Of a DNA stretch of 64,000 bases, positions 1-8,849 are shown in pieces. A program made the position numbers and the translations under genes. The notes below the pieces were generated by a model. It worked only from the letters and a program-made list of their open reading frames with translations, was not told the origin of the DNA and searched no databases. The first letter of the stretch is position 1. Each line of letters opens with the position of its first letter. Location of the stretch: positions 28,582 to 92,581 of the forward strand of contig DBPK01000028.1 in assembly GCA_002304835.1 (NCBI GenBank), read 5' to 3'. The DNA is from Firmicutes bacterium UBA1422 (GTDB lineage Bacteria; Bacillota; Clostridia; Peptostreptococcales; Anaerovoracaceae).

Positions 1-442
1 TCTGCCAAGTGGTCATTGCTGCGGGGAATGATACAAGTAGCACGACTCTGGCAGTGATCGCAGGATTTACCAGATTCTTTCCTATGCCGCCGAATAACTG
101 CTTTACTATTATTATGGCGATGAAACAGCCTACAGCAGCCATCCAGTACGGCAGTGAAACCGGTAGATTGAATGCCAGCAGTATACCTGTCACCACTGCG
201 GAAAGATCCTTTGTTGTCTGTGGTTTTTTTGCTATAAGGTTGAAAACATATTCAAATATCATGCAAGCCGCAACACAGAAAACTGTAAGTGCAAATGCCC
301 TGAATCCGAATATCCATGTGCTTGCCGCCAGGGACGGCATAAGGGCGATAATAACATAAAGCATTATCTTCTGGGTATTAAGTCCTGAAACCAGATGAGG
401 CGATGCCGAAACGATAAGTTTTAGATTATTTTTGTTTTTCAT
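1..442 (-). CDS. rnfD: RnfD, ion-translocating membrane subunit (3' end off window)
   Basis: Integral membrane subunit of the Rnf ferredoxin:NAD+ oxidoreductase, in the RnfD/NqrB family whose members carry covalently bound FMN. The frame read leftward from the ATG at 440-442 begins with a short polar segment containing SASPHLVSGL, typical of RnfD, and continues into hydrophobic segments with KQLFGGIGKNLVNPA. Only about 147 codons lie inside the window. The FMN-attachment threonine expected further downstream is not visible. The ATG lies one base after the rnfC stop, so translation is coupled. By the usual gene order rnfG, rnfE, rnfA and rnfB should follow beyond position 1. Confidence 0.93.
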   Translation of the reverse strand, partial: MKNKNNLKLIVSASPHLVSGLNTQKIMLYVIIALMPSLAASTWIFGFRAFALTVFCVAACMIFEYVFNLIAKKPQTTKDLSAVVTGILLAFNLPVSLPYWMAAVGCFIAIIIVKQLFGGIGKNLVNPAITARVVLLVSFPAAMTTWQ

Positions 443-443
443 A

Positions 444-1769
444 CTACCGATCATTTTCAGATGCCTCCTTTACCAGTTGCTTGCCTATTTTATTGGTGAA
501 CCCAAGGGGCTTTCTTGCGGGACATACATATGCGCAGCTTCCGCATTCCATACATTGCATGACATCAAGTTCTTTTAGTCTTTCTATGTCCTGTCTGTCA
601 TAGGCTCTGCAAAGAGCATAGGGCAAAAGGTTTATAGGGCATGCCCTAAAGCAGCGGCCGCAGTTTATGCATGCAGTTTCTTCCTCGATATAAGCCTGTC
701 TGCCGGTAAATGCCAGTATTGCATTATTATTTTTCACTATCGGCAGGTTATCCGAAAAAATAGCTCTTCCCATCATAGGCCCCCCCATTATTATCTTGCT
801 TGGCTTGCCTCTGTATCCTCCGCAGAAATCTATCACATCAGATATCATGGCACCAATGGGGGCTCTTATATTCTTCGGCTGCCTTACAGCCGATCCGTCT
901 ACTGTTATCCTTTTTGAAATCAAAGGCATACCTGTCCTGAAATACTGACCAAGAAATGCAATGGTCGTTATATTGCTTACTATTACGCCAAGTTCAGCCG
1001 GAAGGACTCCCGCAGCCATTTTCTTGCCTGTTATAACTTCCACCAGAACTCTCTCTGCGCCCTGGGGATAGGAGGATTTCAATGTTACTACCTTTATATT
1101 ATCCAGGCCCTGGTTATCAAGTTTTTCTTTGATAAGCTCTATGGCATCGGGCTTATTGCTTTCTATGCCTATAAAGCACTCTTCCATATCCAGATATTTC
1201 ATTGTTAGTTTTATCCCGCTTATTATGTCATCTGTGTCTTCTATCATCGTCCTGTAATCGGAAGTAATAAAAGGTTCGCACTCGGCTCCGTTTATTATAA
1301 GAGTTTTTACTTCATCGGGGTTTTTTGGGGCAAACTTTATGTGAGTTGGGAAAGCCGCACCACCAAGTCCTACCAGACCGCTGGCTCTGACCTCTCTGAC
1401 AAAGCCTTCTCTGCTTCTTATCCTGGGGGGCTTTATTCCTTCAACAAGATCCTGTTTTCTGTCTGTTTTTATTACCATTACCTTGTCTTCCCCACCGGTG
1501 GCTGAACGTATCCCATCGATTTTCTCAACAGTCCCCGATACGCTGGAATGTATCGGTACACTAACAAATGCATCTGAATCTGCTATCAACTGTCCCACTC
1601 TTACCATTTCCCCGGGACCCAAAAGAGGCTTACACGGTGCCCCGATATGCTGCGACATGGATATATAAACATAAGCAGGCACCGGTATCATTCTCTCTGT
1701 CTCAGACCCTTCAGTTGCTTTGTTATGATCCACCTTGATGCCTTTTAGGCTTTTACCTTTAAAAACCAC
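444..1769 (-). CDS. rnfC: RnfC, NADH-interacting Fe-S/flavin subunit of Rnf
   Basis: Peripheral subunit of Rnf that passes electrons between the ferredoxin side and NAD(H). The N-terminal half has the NuoF-like glycine-rich fold (GLVGLGGAAFPTH near residue 132, then an INGAECEP motif). The C-terminus carries two 4Fe-4S motifs: CINCGRCFRACP near residue 365 and CMECGSCAYVCP near residue 405. At 441 residues it has the normal length of clostridial RnfC. The start is GTG with an AAAGGA site ten bases upstream. It is the first gene of an rnfCD... operon and is separated from the ech operon by a terminator. Confidence 0.95.
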   Translation of the reverse strand: MVFKGKSLKGIKVDHNKATEGSETERMIPVPAYVYISMSQHIGAPCKPLLGPGEMVRVGQLIADSDAFVSVPIHSSVSGTVEKIDGIRSATGGEDKVMVIKTDRKQDLVEGIKPPRIRSREGFVREVRASGLVGLGGAAFPTHIKFAPKNPDEVKTLIINGAECEPFITSDYRTMIEDTDDIISGIKLTMKYLDMEECFIGIESNKPDAIELIKEKLDNQGLDNIKVVTLKSSYPQGAERVLVEVITGKKMAAGVLPAELGVIVSNITTIAFLGQYFRTGMPLISKRITVDGSAVRQPKNIRAPIGAMISDVIDFCGGYRGKPSKIIMGGPMMGRAIFSDNLPIVKNNNAILAFTGRQAYIEEETACINCGRCFRACPINLLPYALCRAYDRQDIERLKELDVMQCMECGSCAYVCPARKPLGFTNKIGKQLVKEASENDR

Positions 1770-1848
1770 TGATTTTTCGTCCTTTCTCTCTTTGCTTCAA
1801 AATACTCAACTGGCCGCCTTCTAAAATGGAAGTCGGGCAAAAAGCAAA

Positions 1849-1873
1849 TTAGTTTATACAATGTGCAAACTAA
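1849..1873. promoter_or_regulatory. Inverted repeat upstream of rnfC, possible operator
   Basis: Arms TTAGTTT and AAACTAA are separated by 11 bases in the 239-base gap between rnfC and the ech terminator. A TATAAA hexamer on the minus strand lies inside it, but I find no convincing -35. It could be an operator for rnf. It does not match the Rex consensus (TTGTGA-type arms), so no regulator is named. Confidence 0.25.
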
Positions 1874-1964
1874 TCCTTCACCAGATGTATTGTAACTCAA
1901 CTTTTTATCTTTTTACAGTATCTTTCAATATGTATTTTGTATACTTTTTTATACATATCCGCAC

Positions 1965-1992
1965 ACAAAAAAGGACCCTTTCGGGTCCTTTT
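1965..1992 (-). terminator. Rho-independent terminator of the ech operon
   Basis: A ten-base-pair stem AAAAGGACCC/GGGTCCTTTT around a GAAA loop, followed on the minus strand by a T run, 17 bases after the echF stop. It is nearly symmetrical, but the nearest gene end is on the minus strand. Confidence 0.9.
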
Positions 1993-2008
1993 GGAACTAT
2001 TCATTTGT

Positions 2009-2566
2009 CTAATCGATTTTCAAGCTATCCTTCGGACATTTTTCAACGCATATTCCGCAGCTTATGCATACATTTTCATCAACTTCCCATGTCTTTTCTT
2101 TTCGATCCACCGTAATGGCATTACATGGACACTGTTTGGCGCAAATACCGCAATATATACATGTCTCTCTGTCGCACACCGGAGCGCCTCCGCTTCCGCC
2201 TGATGCTTTTTCTTTCTTTTTTTCTGCTTCGGGAATATTGAAAGTATCTGTTACTTTCACAACATCGGGACTGGTATAATCGGGTTTCATCAGAAGACAC
2301 TTTTTGGGGCAGTTTTCTGCACATGCTCCACACTGTATGCAAAGCATCCTTTCAATGGTCCATGTCCTTCCTGCTTTATCCACATCAATAGCCAATGTAG
2401 GGCATCTTTTGGCGCAAATACCACAAAGTATGCAATCCGATTCGTTGATTTCTATGTGACCTCTTGTTCTTTCCTGCCATTCTCTTGGTTTGATCGGGTA
2501 CATGAGAGTTGCAGGCTTTTTGAATAAACTTCTAAGTATGACTTTTCCTATTTTGAATACTGCCAT
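2009..2566 (-). CDS. echF: EchF-like polyferredoxin subunit of Ech hydrogenase (four 4Fe-4S motifs)
   Basis: Electron-entry subunit that relays electrons from ferredoxin to the hydrogenase, in the NuoI/EchF family. Four CxxCxxCxxxC motifs are visible, at about residues 45-56, 76-87, 136-147 and 167-178. They form two ferredoxin-like pairs joined by a linker that includes a Lys/Gly/Ser-rich stretch (residues about 115-130). Classical EchF has two clusters, so this looks like a two-domain version. The ATG at 2566 (AGGTG seven bases upstream) is preferred over an in-frame GTG at 2575. It is the last gene of the ech operon. Confidence 0.92.
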   Translation of the reverse strand: MAVFKIGKVILRSLFKKPATLMYPIKPREWQERTRGHIEINESDCILCGICAKRCPTLAIDVDKAGRTWTIERMLCIQCGACAENCPKKCLLMKPDYTSPDVVKVTDTFNIPEAEKKKEKASGGSGGAPVCDRETCIYCGICAKQCPCNAITVDRKEKTWEVDENVCISCGICVEKCPKDSLKID

Positions 2567-2575
2567 ATCTCTCAC

Positions 2576-3655
2576 CTACCTTTCTGTACAGCTTATGCAA
2601 GGATCGATCGTAAGGACCAGCATGGGCACATCGGCCAAGTCACAACCCTGCAGTGTTTTTACCATTGCGGGTATATTGGCATTCGTAGGCGTCCTGACCC
2701 TCATTCTCTCAAGAAATTTGGTTCCCTGACCTTTTGCGTAATAAACGGCTTCTCCCCTGGGCTGTTCCATTCTGGTTATGAATTCACCGTCCACATTTCC
2801 CTTTACGGGAACTGCTATATCGCCTTCCGGGATCTCATCTATTGCCTTGTTTATCAGTTCGATAGACTGAAACACTTCCCTGAGTCTTACTTTACATCTT
2901 GCATAGCAGTCTCCGTCAGTTTCGACAACAGGTTCAAAGCCCAGCTCCAGATATTTGCCATGACCGGCCATACGCATATCCTGTGCCACTCCTGAAGCCC
3001 TTGCCATGGGTCCCACTGCGCCCAGTTCTTCTGCTTCTTCTTTTGAAAGCACTCCAATACCGCAAAGTCTGTTTTTTACTGAACGGTCTTCCAGGAATAC
3101 ATCTGTAAGCTCCTGCAGTTCTTTTTTTATGCCGTTTAGCTGATCAGACATTTTTTTGAGTGTTGCCGCATCTATATCTTTTCTGACACCTCCGACTTTG
3201 CACACAGAGAAGATTACTCTTCCACCGGTGGTTTCCTCAAAAAGGTCCAGGATCGTTTCTCTTATCCTCCAGCAGTGCATAAAGAGGCTCTCGAATCCGA
3301 ATCCGTCTGCGAGAAGTCCCAGCCAAAGCAAGTGTGAGTGGATCCTGCCCAGTTCATGCCAGATGGTTCTCAAATATTCTGCTCTCTCAGGCGCCTTTAT
3401 ATCCATGGCTCCTTCAACAGCAGCACAGTATCCCCAGCCATGTCCGAAACTGCAGATACCGCATATTCTTTCGATAACATATACCATTTCGGTATATTCC
3501 TTTTTTTCCACAAGTTTTTCCAGCCCTCTATGGATATACCCAATAGACGGAATGGCTTCAACCACCCTCTCATCTTCAATGACCAGGTCCAGATGGACCG
3601 GTTCGGGAAGCACGGGATGTTGTGGTCCGAAAGGAATTATAGTTCTTTTACCCAT
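2576..3655 (-). CDS. echE: EchE, NiFe-hydrogenase large (catalytic) subunit
   Basis: Catalytic subunit of a group 4 membrane-bound NiFe hydrogenase reducing protons with ferredoxin electrons. Both nickel-binding cysteine pairs are present: ERICGIC (Cys65 and Cys68) and DPCISC (Cys353 and Cys356). This separates it from the NuoD subunit of complex I, which has lost them. The C-terminus ends three residues after the last cysteine (CTER), so no long cleavable tail is present. The ATG at 3655 has GGAAG eight bases upstream; a longer frame to 3694 overlaps echD and is not favoured. Confidence 0.95.
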   Translation of the reverse strand: MGKRTIIPFGPQHPVLPEPVHLDLVIEDERVVEAIPSIGYIHRGLEKLVEKKEYTEMVYVIERICGICSFGHGWGYCAAVEGAMDIKAPERAEYLRTIWHELGRIHSHLLWLGLLADGFGFESLFMHCWRIRETILDLFEETTGGRVIFSVCKVGGVRKDIDAATLKKMSDQLNGIKKELQELTDVFLEDRSVKNRLCGIGVLSKEEAEELGAVGPMARASGVAQDMRMAGHGKYLELGFEPVVETDGDCYARCKVRLREVFQSIELINKAIDEIPEGDIAVPVKGNVDGEFITRMEQPRGEAVYYAKGQGTKFLERMRVRTPTNANIPAMVKTLQGCDLADVPMLVLTIDPCISCTER

Positions 3656-3675
3656 TTTGTTTACTTCCTTTCTTT

Positions 3676-4035
3676 CTAATCTTTGGGATTCCACGGAGTC
3701 GGTTCGGAAACCTTGAAGAAATTGCCGCCGTAATCCAAAGCCAAATGCCTGAACTTCACTCCGAACAGATCATGCATTTCATTCTCGTAAATAAATGCAT
3801 ACCAATATATATCCGATATGCTTTCGATTTCCTGGTTTTCAGGAACGATCACTCTTATGTTTTTCATAAGATGATCCTTATCAAAAGAATATATCAGTTC
3901 GATATCGCCTTCTTTTTTCATGGCACATATCTGCGCCAGTCTATAACCTTCCGCCTTTATATCTTTCATGTATTCCAGCAATGTGGCAGACTCAACGGCA
4001 ACAAATTCCTGTACCATATATTTTTTGTCACTCAT
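3676..4035 (-). CDS. echD: EchD, NuoC-like subunit of Ech hydrogenase
   Basis: Small peripheral subunit homologous to the 30 kDa NuoC subunit. The family motif YENEMHDLFGVKF is at about residues 82-94, followed by a short tail. The length of 119 residues is normal for EchD. It contributes to the scaffold between the cluster-bearing small subunit and the large subunit and has no visible cofactor ligands. The start overlaps the end of echC by eight bases, so it is translationally coupled. Confidence 0.9.
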   Translation of the reverse strand: MSDKKYMVQEFVAVESATLLEYMKDIKAEGYRLAQICAMKKEGDIELIYSFDKDHLMKNIRVIVPENQEIESISDIYWYAFIYENEMHDLFGVKFRHLALDYGGNFFKVSEPTPWNPKD

Positions 4036-4507
4036 TTTGTTTTCCCTCCGTTTCCACAGCCAGTTCCGCCTTGTCTTCTTTTACTTCCATTGCGGCCCTC
4101 TTTTCGGCCAGAACACCCAGGCCCTTGACCACGGCATCTATTATCGCTTCCGGTCTTGCTGCACATCCGGGAACATAGCAGTCCACAGGGATAACAGTAT
4201 CGATGCCGCCCATAACATTGTAGCAGTCTCTGAATACTCCTCCGGAGCAGGCACATATACCTATTGCCACCACAACTTTGGGTTCAGGCATCTGTTCATA
4301 TATCTGCTGTACCACTCCTTTGTTCTGTTCATTTACTGCACCTGTAACAAGGAAGACATCCGCATGCTTGGGATTTCCTGTATTTATGATACCGAATCTT
4401 TCAACGTCGTACATGGGTGTAAGGCATGCCAGTACTTCTATGTCGCATCCGTTACAGCTTGAACCATCATAGTGTATGATCCATGGAGATTTTGTTACAT
4501 ATGACAT
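4028..4507 (-). CDS. echC: EchC, NiFe-hydrogenase small subunit
   Basis: Carries the proximal 4Fe-4S cluster next to the NiFe site (NuoB family). Cluster ligands are visible as CNGC (Cys18 and Cys21), the CACSGG segment (Cys85/Cys87) and PGC (Cys115), and the SSCNGCDIE context is typical of group 4 hydrogenases. The last 25 residues are a charged Lys/Glu tail with no family counterpart that I recognise. It sits between the membrane subunit echB and echD. Confidence 0.94.
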   Translation of the reverse strand: MSYVTKSPWIIHYDGSSCNGCDIEVLACLTPMYDVERFGIINTGNPKHADVFLVTGAVNEQNKGVVQQIYEQMPEPKVVVAIGICACSGGVFRDCYNVMGGIDTVIPVDCYVPGCAARPEAIIDAVVKGLGVLAEKRAAMEVKEDKAELAVETEGKQNE

Positions 4508-4519
4508 TTATTACACCTC

Positions 4520-5383
4520 CTATCCTATCATTATTACGAACAGGTTGATCCCGCCCAGCACCAGCGCAGCGATCCACGCCGAATTAAGAGCTACCTGCCA
4601 CTTCATTCTTGCAAAGCTGTTGTCGATGCATATTTCAAGGAAATATGCAAGAAGACAAACCACGATGCCGATAACTGTCATCAGTATGGTCCCGTTCACG
4701 AAGAAAAGGAACACTATACCGAGAAGGAAAATATTTTCATACCAGTGAGCCACTTCTATCAATGCCAGCGTCCTTCCGGAGAACTCAGTTTTCAGGCCCG
4801 CCACCAATTCCTGGTGTGCATGATGGGACATGGAAAGATCAAAGGGGGACTTCCTGAACTTGATCGTCAGTATGAATATATAGCCCACAAAAATTCCCAC
4901 AAGCGGTATAAGGGGCATATTGGATCCCTGCATTATGTCATCTACTCTGAAACTTCCTGTGTAAGCATAAAAGCCAACTGCTGTAAGAAGAACCATCGGT
5001 TCATAAGCCATCATCTGCAGCAGTTCTCTTTCTGCACCGACCTGCGCATATGCGGAGCCCGATGAAAAAGCTGCAACTATCAGGAAAACACTGGCCAGAG
5101 TAAGGGTGAATATCACCAGAAGCAAACTTCCTCCTGCAAAGAAGAATCCGCCTGTGACCACCACAAATATGAAAAAGCATATCACATAAAAGTCCTGAAC
5201 TCTGTTTACTGTGATGTTTTCTTTTTCTCTGAGTTTTAGCACATCATAGAATGGCTGAAGTACCGGGGGACCGAATCTTCCCTGCATCCTTGCAGTTATT
5301 ATTCTGTCTACACCTGCCAGAAAACCGCCGATAAGAGGTGCCAGTATCAGATATGCTATTACAGATATTATTGCTGTCAACAT
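4520..5383 (-). CDS. echB: EchB, NuoH-like membrane subunit of Ech hydrogenase
   Basis: Membrane subunit that joins the hydrogenase arm to the pump (NuoH/HyfC family). About eight hydrophobic segments are seen. Conserved landmarks are GRFGPPVLQPFYDVLKL near residue 36 and the EREL and KFRKSPFDLSMSHHAHQEL loop stretches. Length of 287 residues is typical. It starts one base after the echA stop. Confidence 0.93.
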   Translation of the reverse strand: MLTAIISVIAYLILAPLIGGFLAGVDRIITARMQGRFGPPVLQPFYDVLKLREKENITVNRVQDFYVICFFIFVVVTGGFFFAGGSLLLVIFTLTLASVFLIVAAFSSGSAYAQVGAERELLQMMAYEPMVLLTAVGFYAYTGSFRVDDIMQGSNMPLIPLVGIFVGYIFILTIKFRKSPFDLSMSHHAHQELVAGLKTEFSGRTLALIEVAHWYENIFLLGIVFLFFVNGTILMTVIGIVVCLLAYFLEICIDNSFARMKWQVALNSAWIAALVLGGINLFVIMIG

Positions 5384-5384
5384 T

Positions 5385-7316
5385 TTACATACCTCCTATC
5401 ATGGATCCCAGAACCAGACCGATGCTTATTACTATGGCAACTGATGTTGTTATAACTCCTATAACATTCATCTTTACTTCTCCGAAGTAGCTTTCCATGT
5501 ACCAGTTCCTAAGTACCACCTGTGTATCCTTCTGCATGGATCCCACATATGTCAGGTTATCTCCCTTGCCGGCACCTGCCATGTAAACAGGCACGATCCT
5601 TTTGTTTGTCCTTCCGAAAAAGAATGCAAATATAAGGATCAGCGCGCCTATCATAACGCACATTATTATCAAGTCATAGGAGGTGAGCCCAAGGCCTGCT
5701 GCACTGCCGAAGCCGCTTTCCAGATAAGGCACTACCATACTGCTGGAAACGAAGGGGAAACACAGGCAAAGCAATACCACAAGGACCACATGTGTCCCCT
5801 GGGAAAACCACTCTTCTTTATGTACGCTCTTTTGTATGTTTTCTTCTTTTGCAACTATAGCCGACATTTTACCCAGCCATTTAGCCCAGTAGAAGGCTGT
5901 TGCCGCACTGCCGAAGCATATTATAAGTATCAGGATTATATTATTTGAATCTACAAATGCTATCATGGCATCCCACTTTGAAATCAACATTCCCATGGGA
6001 GCCAGGAACATACCTGCTATTCCTATCATCATAAACATTGCAAGTCGCGGCATCCTTTCGAAAAGCCCGTCCATATCTTCAATGTCTCTGCTTCCGATAT
6101 TATGTTCTGCCGTACCAACGCAAAGGAATAAAAGTGATTTGGTTACTGCATGGAATATTATCAGCATAATTCCTGCCCACACAGCACCGGGACTTCCCAC
6201 GCCTGCACAGGCTACTATAAGTCCCAGATTGGCCACCGTAGAATACGCCAGCACTTTTTTCGCATTGCTTTGAGAAATGGCATTGAAAGATGCCATCAGG
6301 AAGGTTATTCCTCCTACCATCATTACCATTATTCCCGCAACATTCCATCCCATAACAGGAGCAAGTTTGATTATAAGGAAAACTCCTGCTTTGACCATTG
6401 TTGATGAGTGAAGAAGTGCGGATGTGGGTGTCGGTGCCACCATAGCTCCCAGAAGCCAGCTGTTGAAAGGCATCTGTGCGGCCTTTGTTATTCCCGCAAA
6501 GGCAAGGAATATGGCAGGAGCTGCAACACTGTATCCCATTGATCCGATCTTGAGCATTGTGGAAAGTTCCAGGGTGCCGTAATATGAACCAAGTATTATG
6601 ATCCCAATGACTAATCCCAGTCCTCCAACAAGGTTCATGATAAGTGCTCTGAATGCATTTCTCGTGGCGACCTTGTCCTCATGCTTCTTGTGGAACAATC
6701 CGTTGTATCCTATGAGGAAGAACGAACAAAGGGTTGTGATCTCCCAGAAAAAATACAACCATACCAGGTTGTTTGATAAGACTATGCCGAACATAGCCGA
6801 AAGAAACAGGAACATAAGGAAAAAGAACCAAGGTCTTCTGTCCCCTGCCTCCTGATGATGTTTCTGGAAGTCTTTCATGTATCCTATCCCATATACACAG
6901 ATAAGAGTTCCTATGATTCCGATTATCAGGACCATTATCATTGACAGTCTGTCAACATATAAGTTGTTTACAACTGTAATGCCATGTCCTGTACTGAGCT
7001 CAAACCACACCATAAGCGGTGTCTGGATAGCTGCAAGAACGACTGCCAGGATTTTTTTGTATTTTATACCCAGCCATATAATTACAATGGCAAGAGCAAT
7101 CTCCATTGCCATCATAAGATATCCGATCACTTCACCGTCAACATCGAAGTAGCGGTCCCCGTCACCGAAATACTGTACAACGAGTATTATTGAAGCTACG
7201 GCTATCAAAGCTGCCGAAACCTTTACAACAATATCACGCGGTCCATCGTTCTTGAGTATCAAAAGAGCAACAGCAGCTATAAGCGGAAACACGATCAGAA
7301 ATATTATAGTGCCCAT
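5385..7316 (-). CDS. echA: EchA, antiporter-like (NuoL/MrpA) pump subunit of Ech hydrogenase
   Basis: Large proton- or sodium-pumping subunit of the Ech complex, in the NuoL/M/N and Mrp family. It has about 14-16 hydrophobic segments over 643 residues. The family core is visible: FFWEITTLCSFFLIGY near residue 190, AAQMPFNSWLLGAM and PTPTSALLHSSTMVKAG near 280-310, and a lysine-bearing helix (NAKKVLAYSTVANLG). It is the first gene of the operon, with an AAGGAGG ribosome site and a good promoter 50 bases upstream. Confidence 0.93.
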   Translation of the reverse strand: MGTIIFLIVFPLIAAVALLILKNDGPRDIVVKVSAALIAVASIILVVQYFGDGDRYFDVDGEVIGYLMMAMEIALAIVIIWLGIKYKKILAVVLAAIQTPLMVWFELSTGHGITVVNNLYVDRLSMIMVLIIGIIGTLICVYGIGYMKDFQKHHQEAGDRRPWFFFLMFLFLSAMFGIVLSNNLVWLYFFWEITTLCSFFLIGYNGLFHKKHEDKVATRNAFRALIMNLVGGLGLVIGIIILGSYYGTLELSTMLKIGSMGYSVAAPAIFLAFAGITKAAQMPFNSWLLGAMVAPTPTSALLHSSTMVKAGVFLIIKLAPVMGWNVAGIMVMMVGGITFLMASFNAISQSNAKKVLAYSTVANLGLIVACAGVGSPGAVWAGIMLIIFHAVTKSLLFLCVGTAEHNIGSRDIEDMDGLFERMPRLAMFMMIGIAGMFLAPMGMLISKWDAMIAFVDSNNIILILIICFGSAATAFYWAKWLGKMSAIVAKEENIQKSVHKEEWFSQGTHVVLVVLLCLCFPFVSSSMVVPYLESGFGSAAGLGLTSYDLIIMCVMIGALILIFAFFFGRTNKRIVPVYMAGAGKGDNLTYVGSMQKDTQVVLRNWYMESYFGEVKMNVIGVITTSVAIVISIGLVLGSMIGGM

Positions 7317-7362
7317 TTAATCCTCCTTAAATACTATTATTTACTAGAAAAATTTCATCAAT

Positions 7363-7391
7363 ATTATACACGCAAAATCCCTTGATTACAA
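7363..7391 (-). promoter_or_regulatory. Sigma-A promoter of the ech operon
   Basis: On the minus strand, -35 TTGTAA (7386-7391) and -10 TATAAT (7363-7368) are separated by 17 bases. It lies 47 bases upstream of the echA start and 36 bases downstream of the miaB stop. Confidence 0.75.
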
Positions 7392-7427
7392 TACTTTTAG
7401 CGTTTAAAAAGTGTTCTGAATATTGTC

Positions 7428-8849
7428 TTATACATGAGAAAAATCCAGCTCTCCCGTGAGACTGAAAGTCTTCCCTTCTGTTATCTTTACATAAGCAAAT
7501 TCTCCCTGAAGAGACAAGGGTCCTTCAAAATCCACAAGCTTGTACCCTTCCGTGCGGCCTGTAAGTTTCCCCGGATCTTTTTTGCCGGGGCCGTCCACCA
7601 GTACCCTTTCTTTTCGCCCTTCATATGCGGCATTTTTTATGGAGGAACATTCGTTGACCGCCGCAACAAGACGCCGAAATCTTTCGTGTTTTATTTCTTG
7701 CGGTATCTGGTCCTCATATTTTTCGGCAGGTGTGCCTTTGCGCACTGAATATATAAAGGTAAATGCAGAATCAAAACAGACCTTCTTTATCACATCAAGA
7801 GTATCCTGAAAATCCTGCTCTGTTTCCCCCGGGAATCCCACTATGATATCAGTTGTTATGCATATTTTAGGTGATGCATAACGGAGTTTCGCCACCAGAT
7901 CCATATACTGTTCTTTTGTATATTTCCTGTTCATTCGTTCAAGTATACTGTTGCTTCCCGACTGCATGGGAAGGTGTATGGCCGAGCAGAGTTTGCTACA
8001 ATCTTTGTAAGCATCTATCAGTTTATCAGAAAGATCCTTTGGATGAGATGTCATGAATCTTATCCGCTCTATGCCCTCTGTTTCCTGCAGCATATATATG
8101 AGATCAGCAAAATCCGTGTGCTTCTGCCATTTATTTGTCTCTCCGTATGAAATATCTGCCGATCCGGATATGCCTTTGTATGAATTTACATTCTGACCCA
8201 AAAGGGTGATTTCTTTTACCCCGTCTGCAGCAAGTTTTTTGACTTCATTCAAAATATCTTCAGGTTTTCTGCTCCTCTCCCTGCCTCTTGTATAAGGCAC
8301 GATACAATATGTGCAGAAATTATTGCATCCGTACATTATGTTCACAAATGCCTTGTGTCTGTAAAGTCGTGAAGACGGCAGCTCTTCCACGATGCCTTCT
8401 CCGTTTTCCCATACTGATATATGGCCTTTCCCCTTTTCCATGATCCCGTTTTTTTTGGAATGATCTCTGCTCTCTTTTTCTTTTTCGACTTCTTCAAGGA
8501 GAGCTGGCAGTTCATGTATGTTATGCGTGCCGAATATGATATCTACCCATGGGTACTTTGCTTTTATGACATCTGTTATATGCCTCTGTTGCATCATGCA
8601 TCCGCATACACAAACAACAAAATCGGGACGAGCCTCTTTTATTTTTTTTAGCTGTCCCAATGTGCCAAAAAACCTTTTATCCGCATGTTCTCTGACGCTA
8701 CAGGTATTTATCACTGCAACGTCAGCTTCTTTTCGTTCTGCGGTCACGGAATATCCCATTTTTGATAATAGCCCGGCTATCGTTTCCGAATCCCTTTCAT
8801 TCATCTGACAGCCAAAGGTCTGTATGTGGAATCTTCTATTCTTTTTCAT
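7428..8849 (-). CDS. miaB: MiaB, tRNA (ms2i6A37) methylthiotransferase
   Basis: Radical-SAM enzyme that adds the 2-methylthio group to i6A37 of tRNAs reading UNN codons. Domains in order: UPF0004 domain with the three cysteines of the auxiliary cluster (FGCQMN near residue 14, NTCSVREHA near 50, CVCGCM near 84), the radical-SAM motif CNNFCTYCIVPYTRGRERS near residue 175, and a C-terminal TRAM domain. The length of 473 residues is normal. It overlaps the gpsA stop by 14 bases and is the last gene of the valS operon. Confidence 0.97.
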   Translation of the reverse strand: MKKNRRFHIQTFGCQMNERDSETIAGLLSKMGYSVTAERKEADVAVINTCSVREHADKRFFGTLGQLKKIKEARPDFVVCVCGCMMQQRHITDVIKAKYPWVDIIFGTHNIHELPALLEEVEKEKESRDHSKKNGIMEKGKGHISVWENGEGIVEELPSSRLYRHKAFVNIMYGCNNFCTYCIVPYTRGRERSRKPEDILNEVKKLAADGVKEITLLGQNVNSYKGISGSADISYGETNKWQKHTDFADLIYMLQETEGIERIRFMTSHPKDLSDKLIDAYKDCSKLCSAIHLPMQSGSNSILERMNRKYTKEQYMDLVAKLRYASPKICITTDIIVGFPGETEQDFQDTLDVIKKVCFDSAFTFIYSVRKGTPAEKYEDQIPQEIKHERFRRLVAAVNECSSIKNAAYEGRKERVLVDGPGKKDPGKLTGRTEGYKLVDFEGPLSLQGEFAYVKITEGKTFSLTGELDFSHV

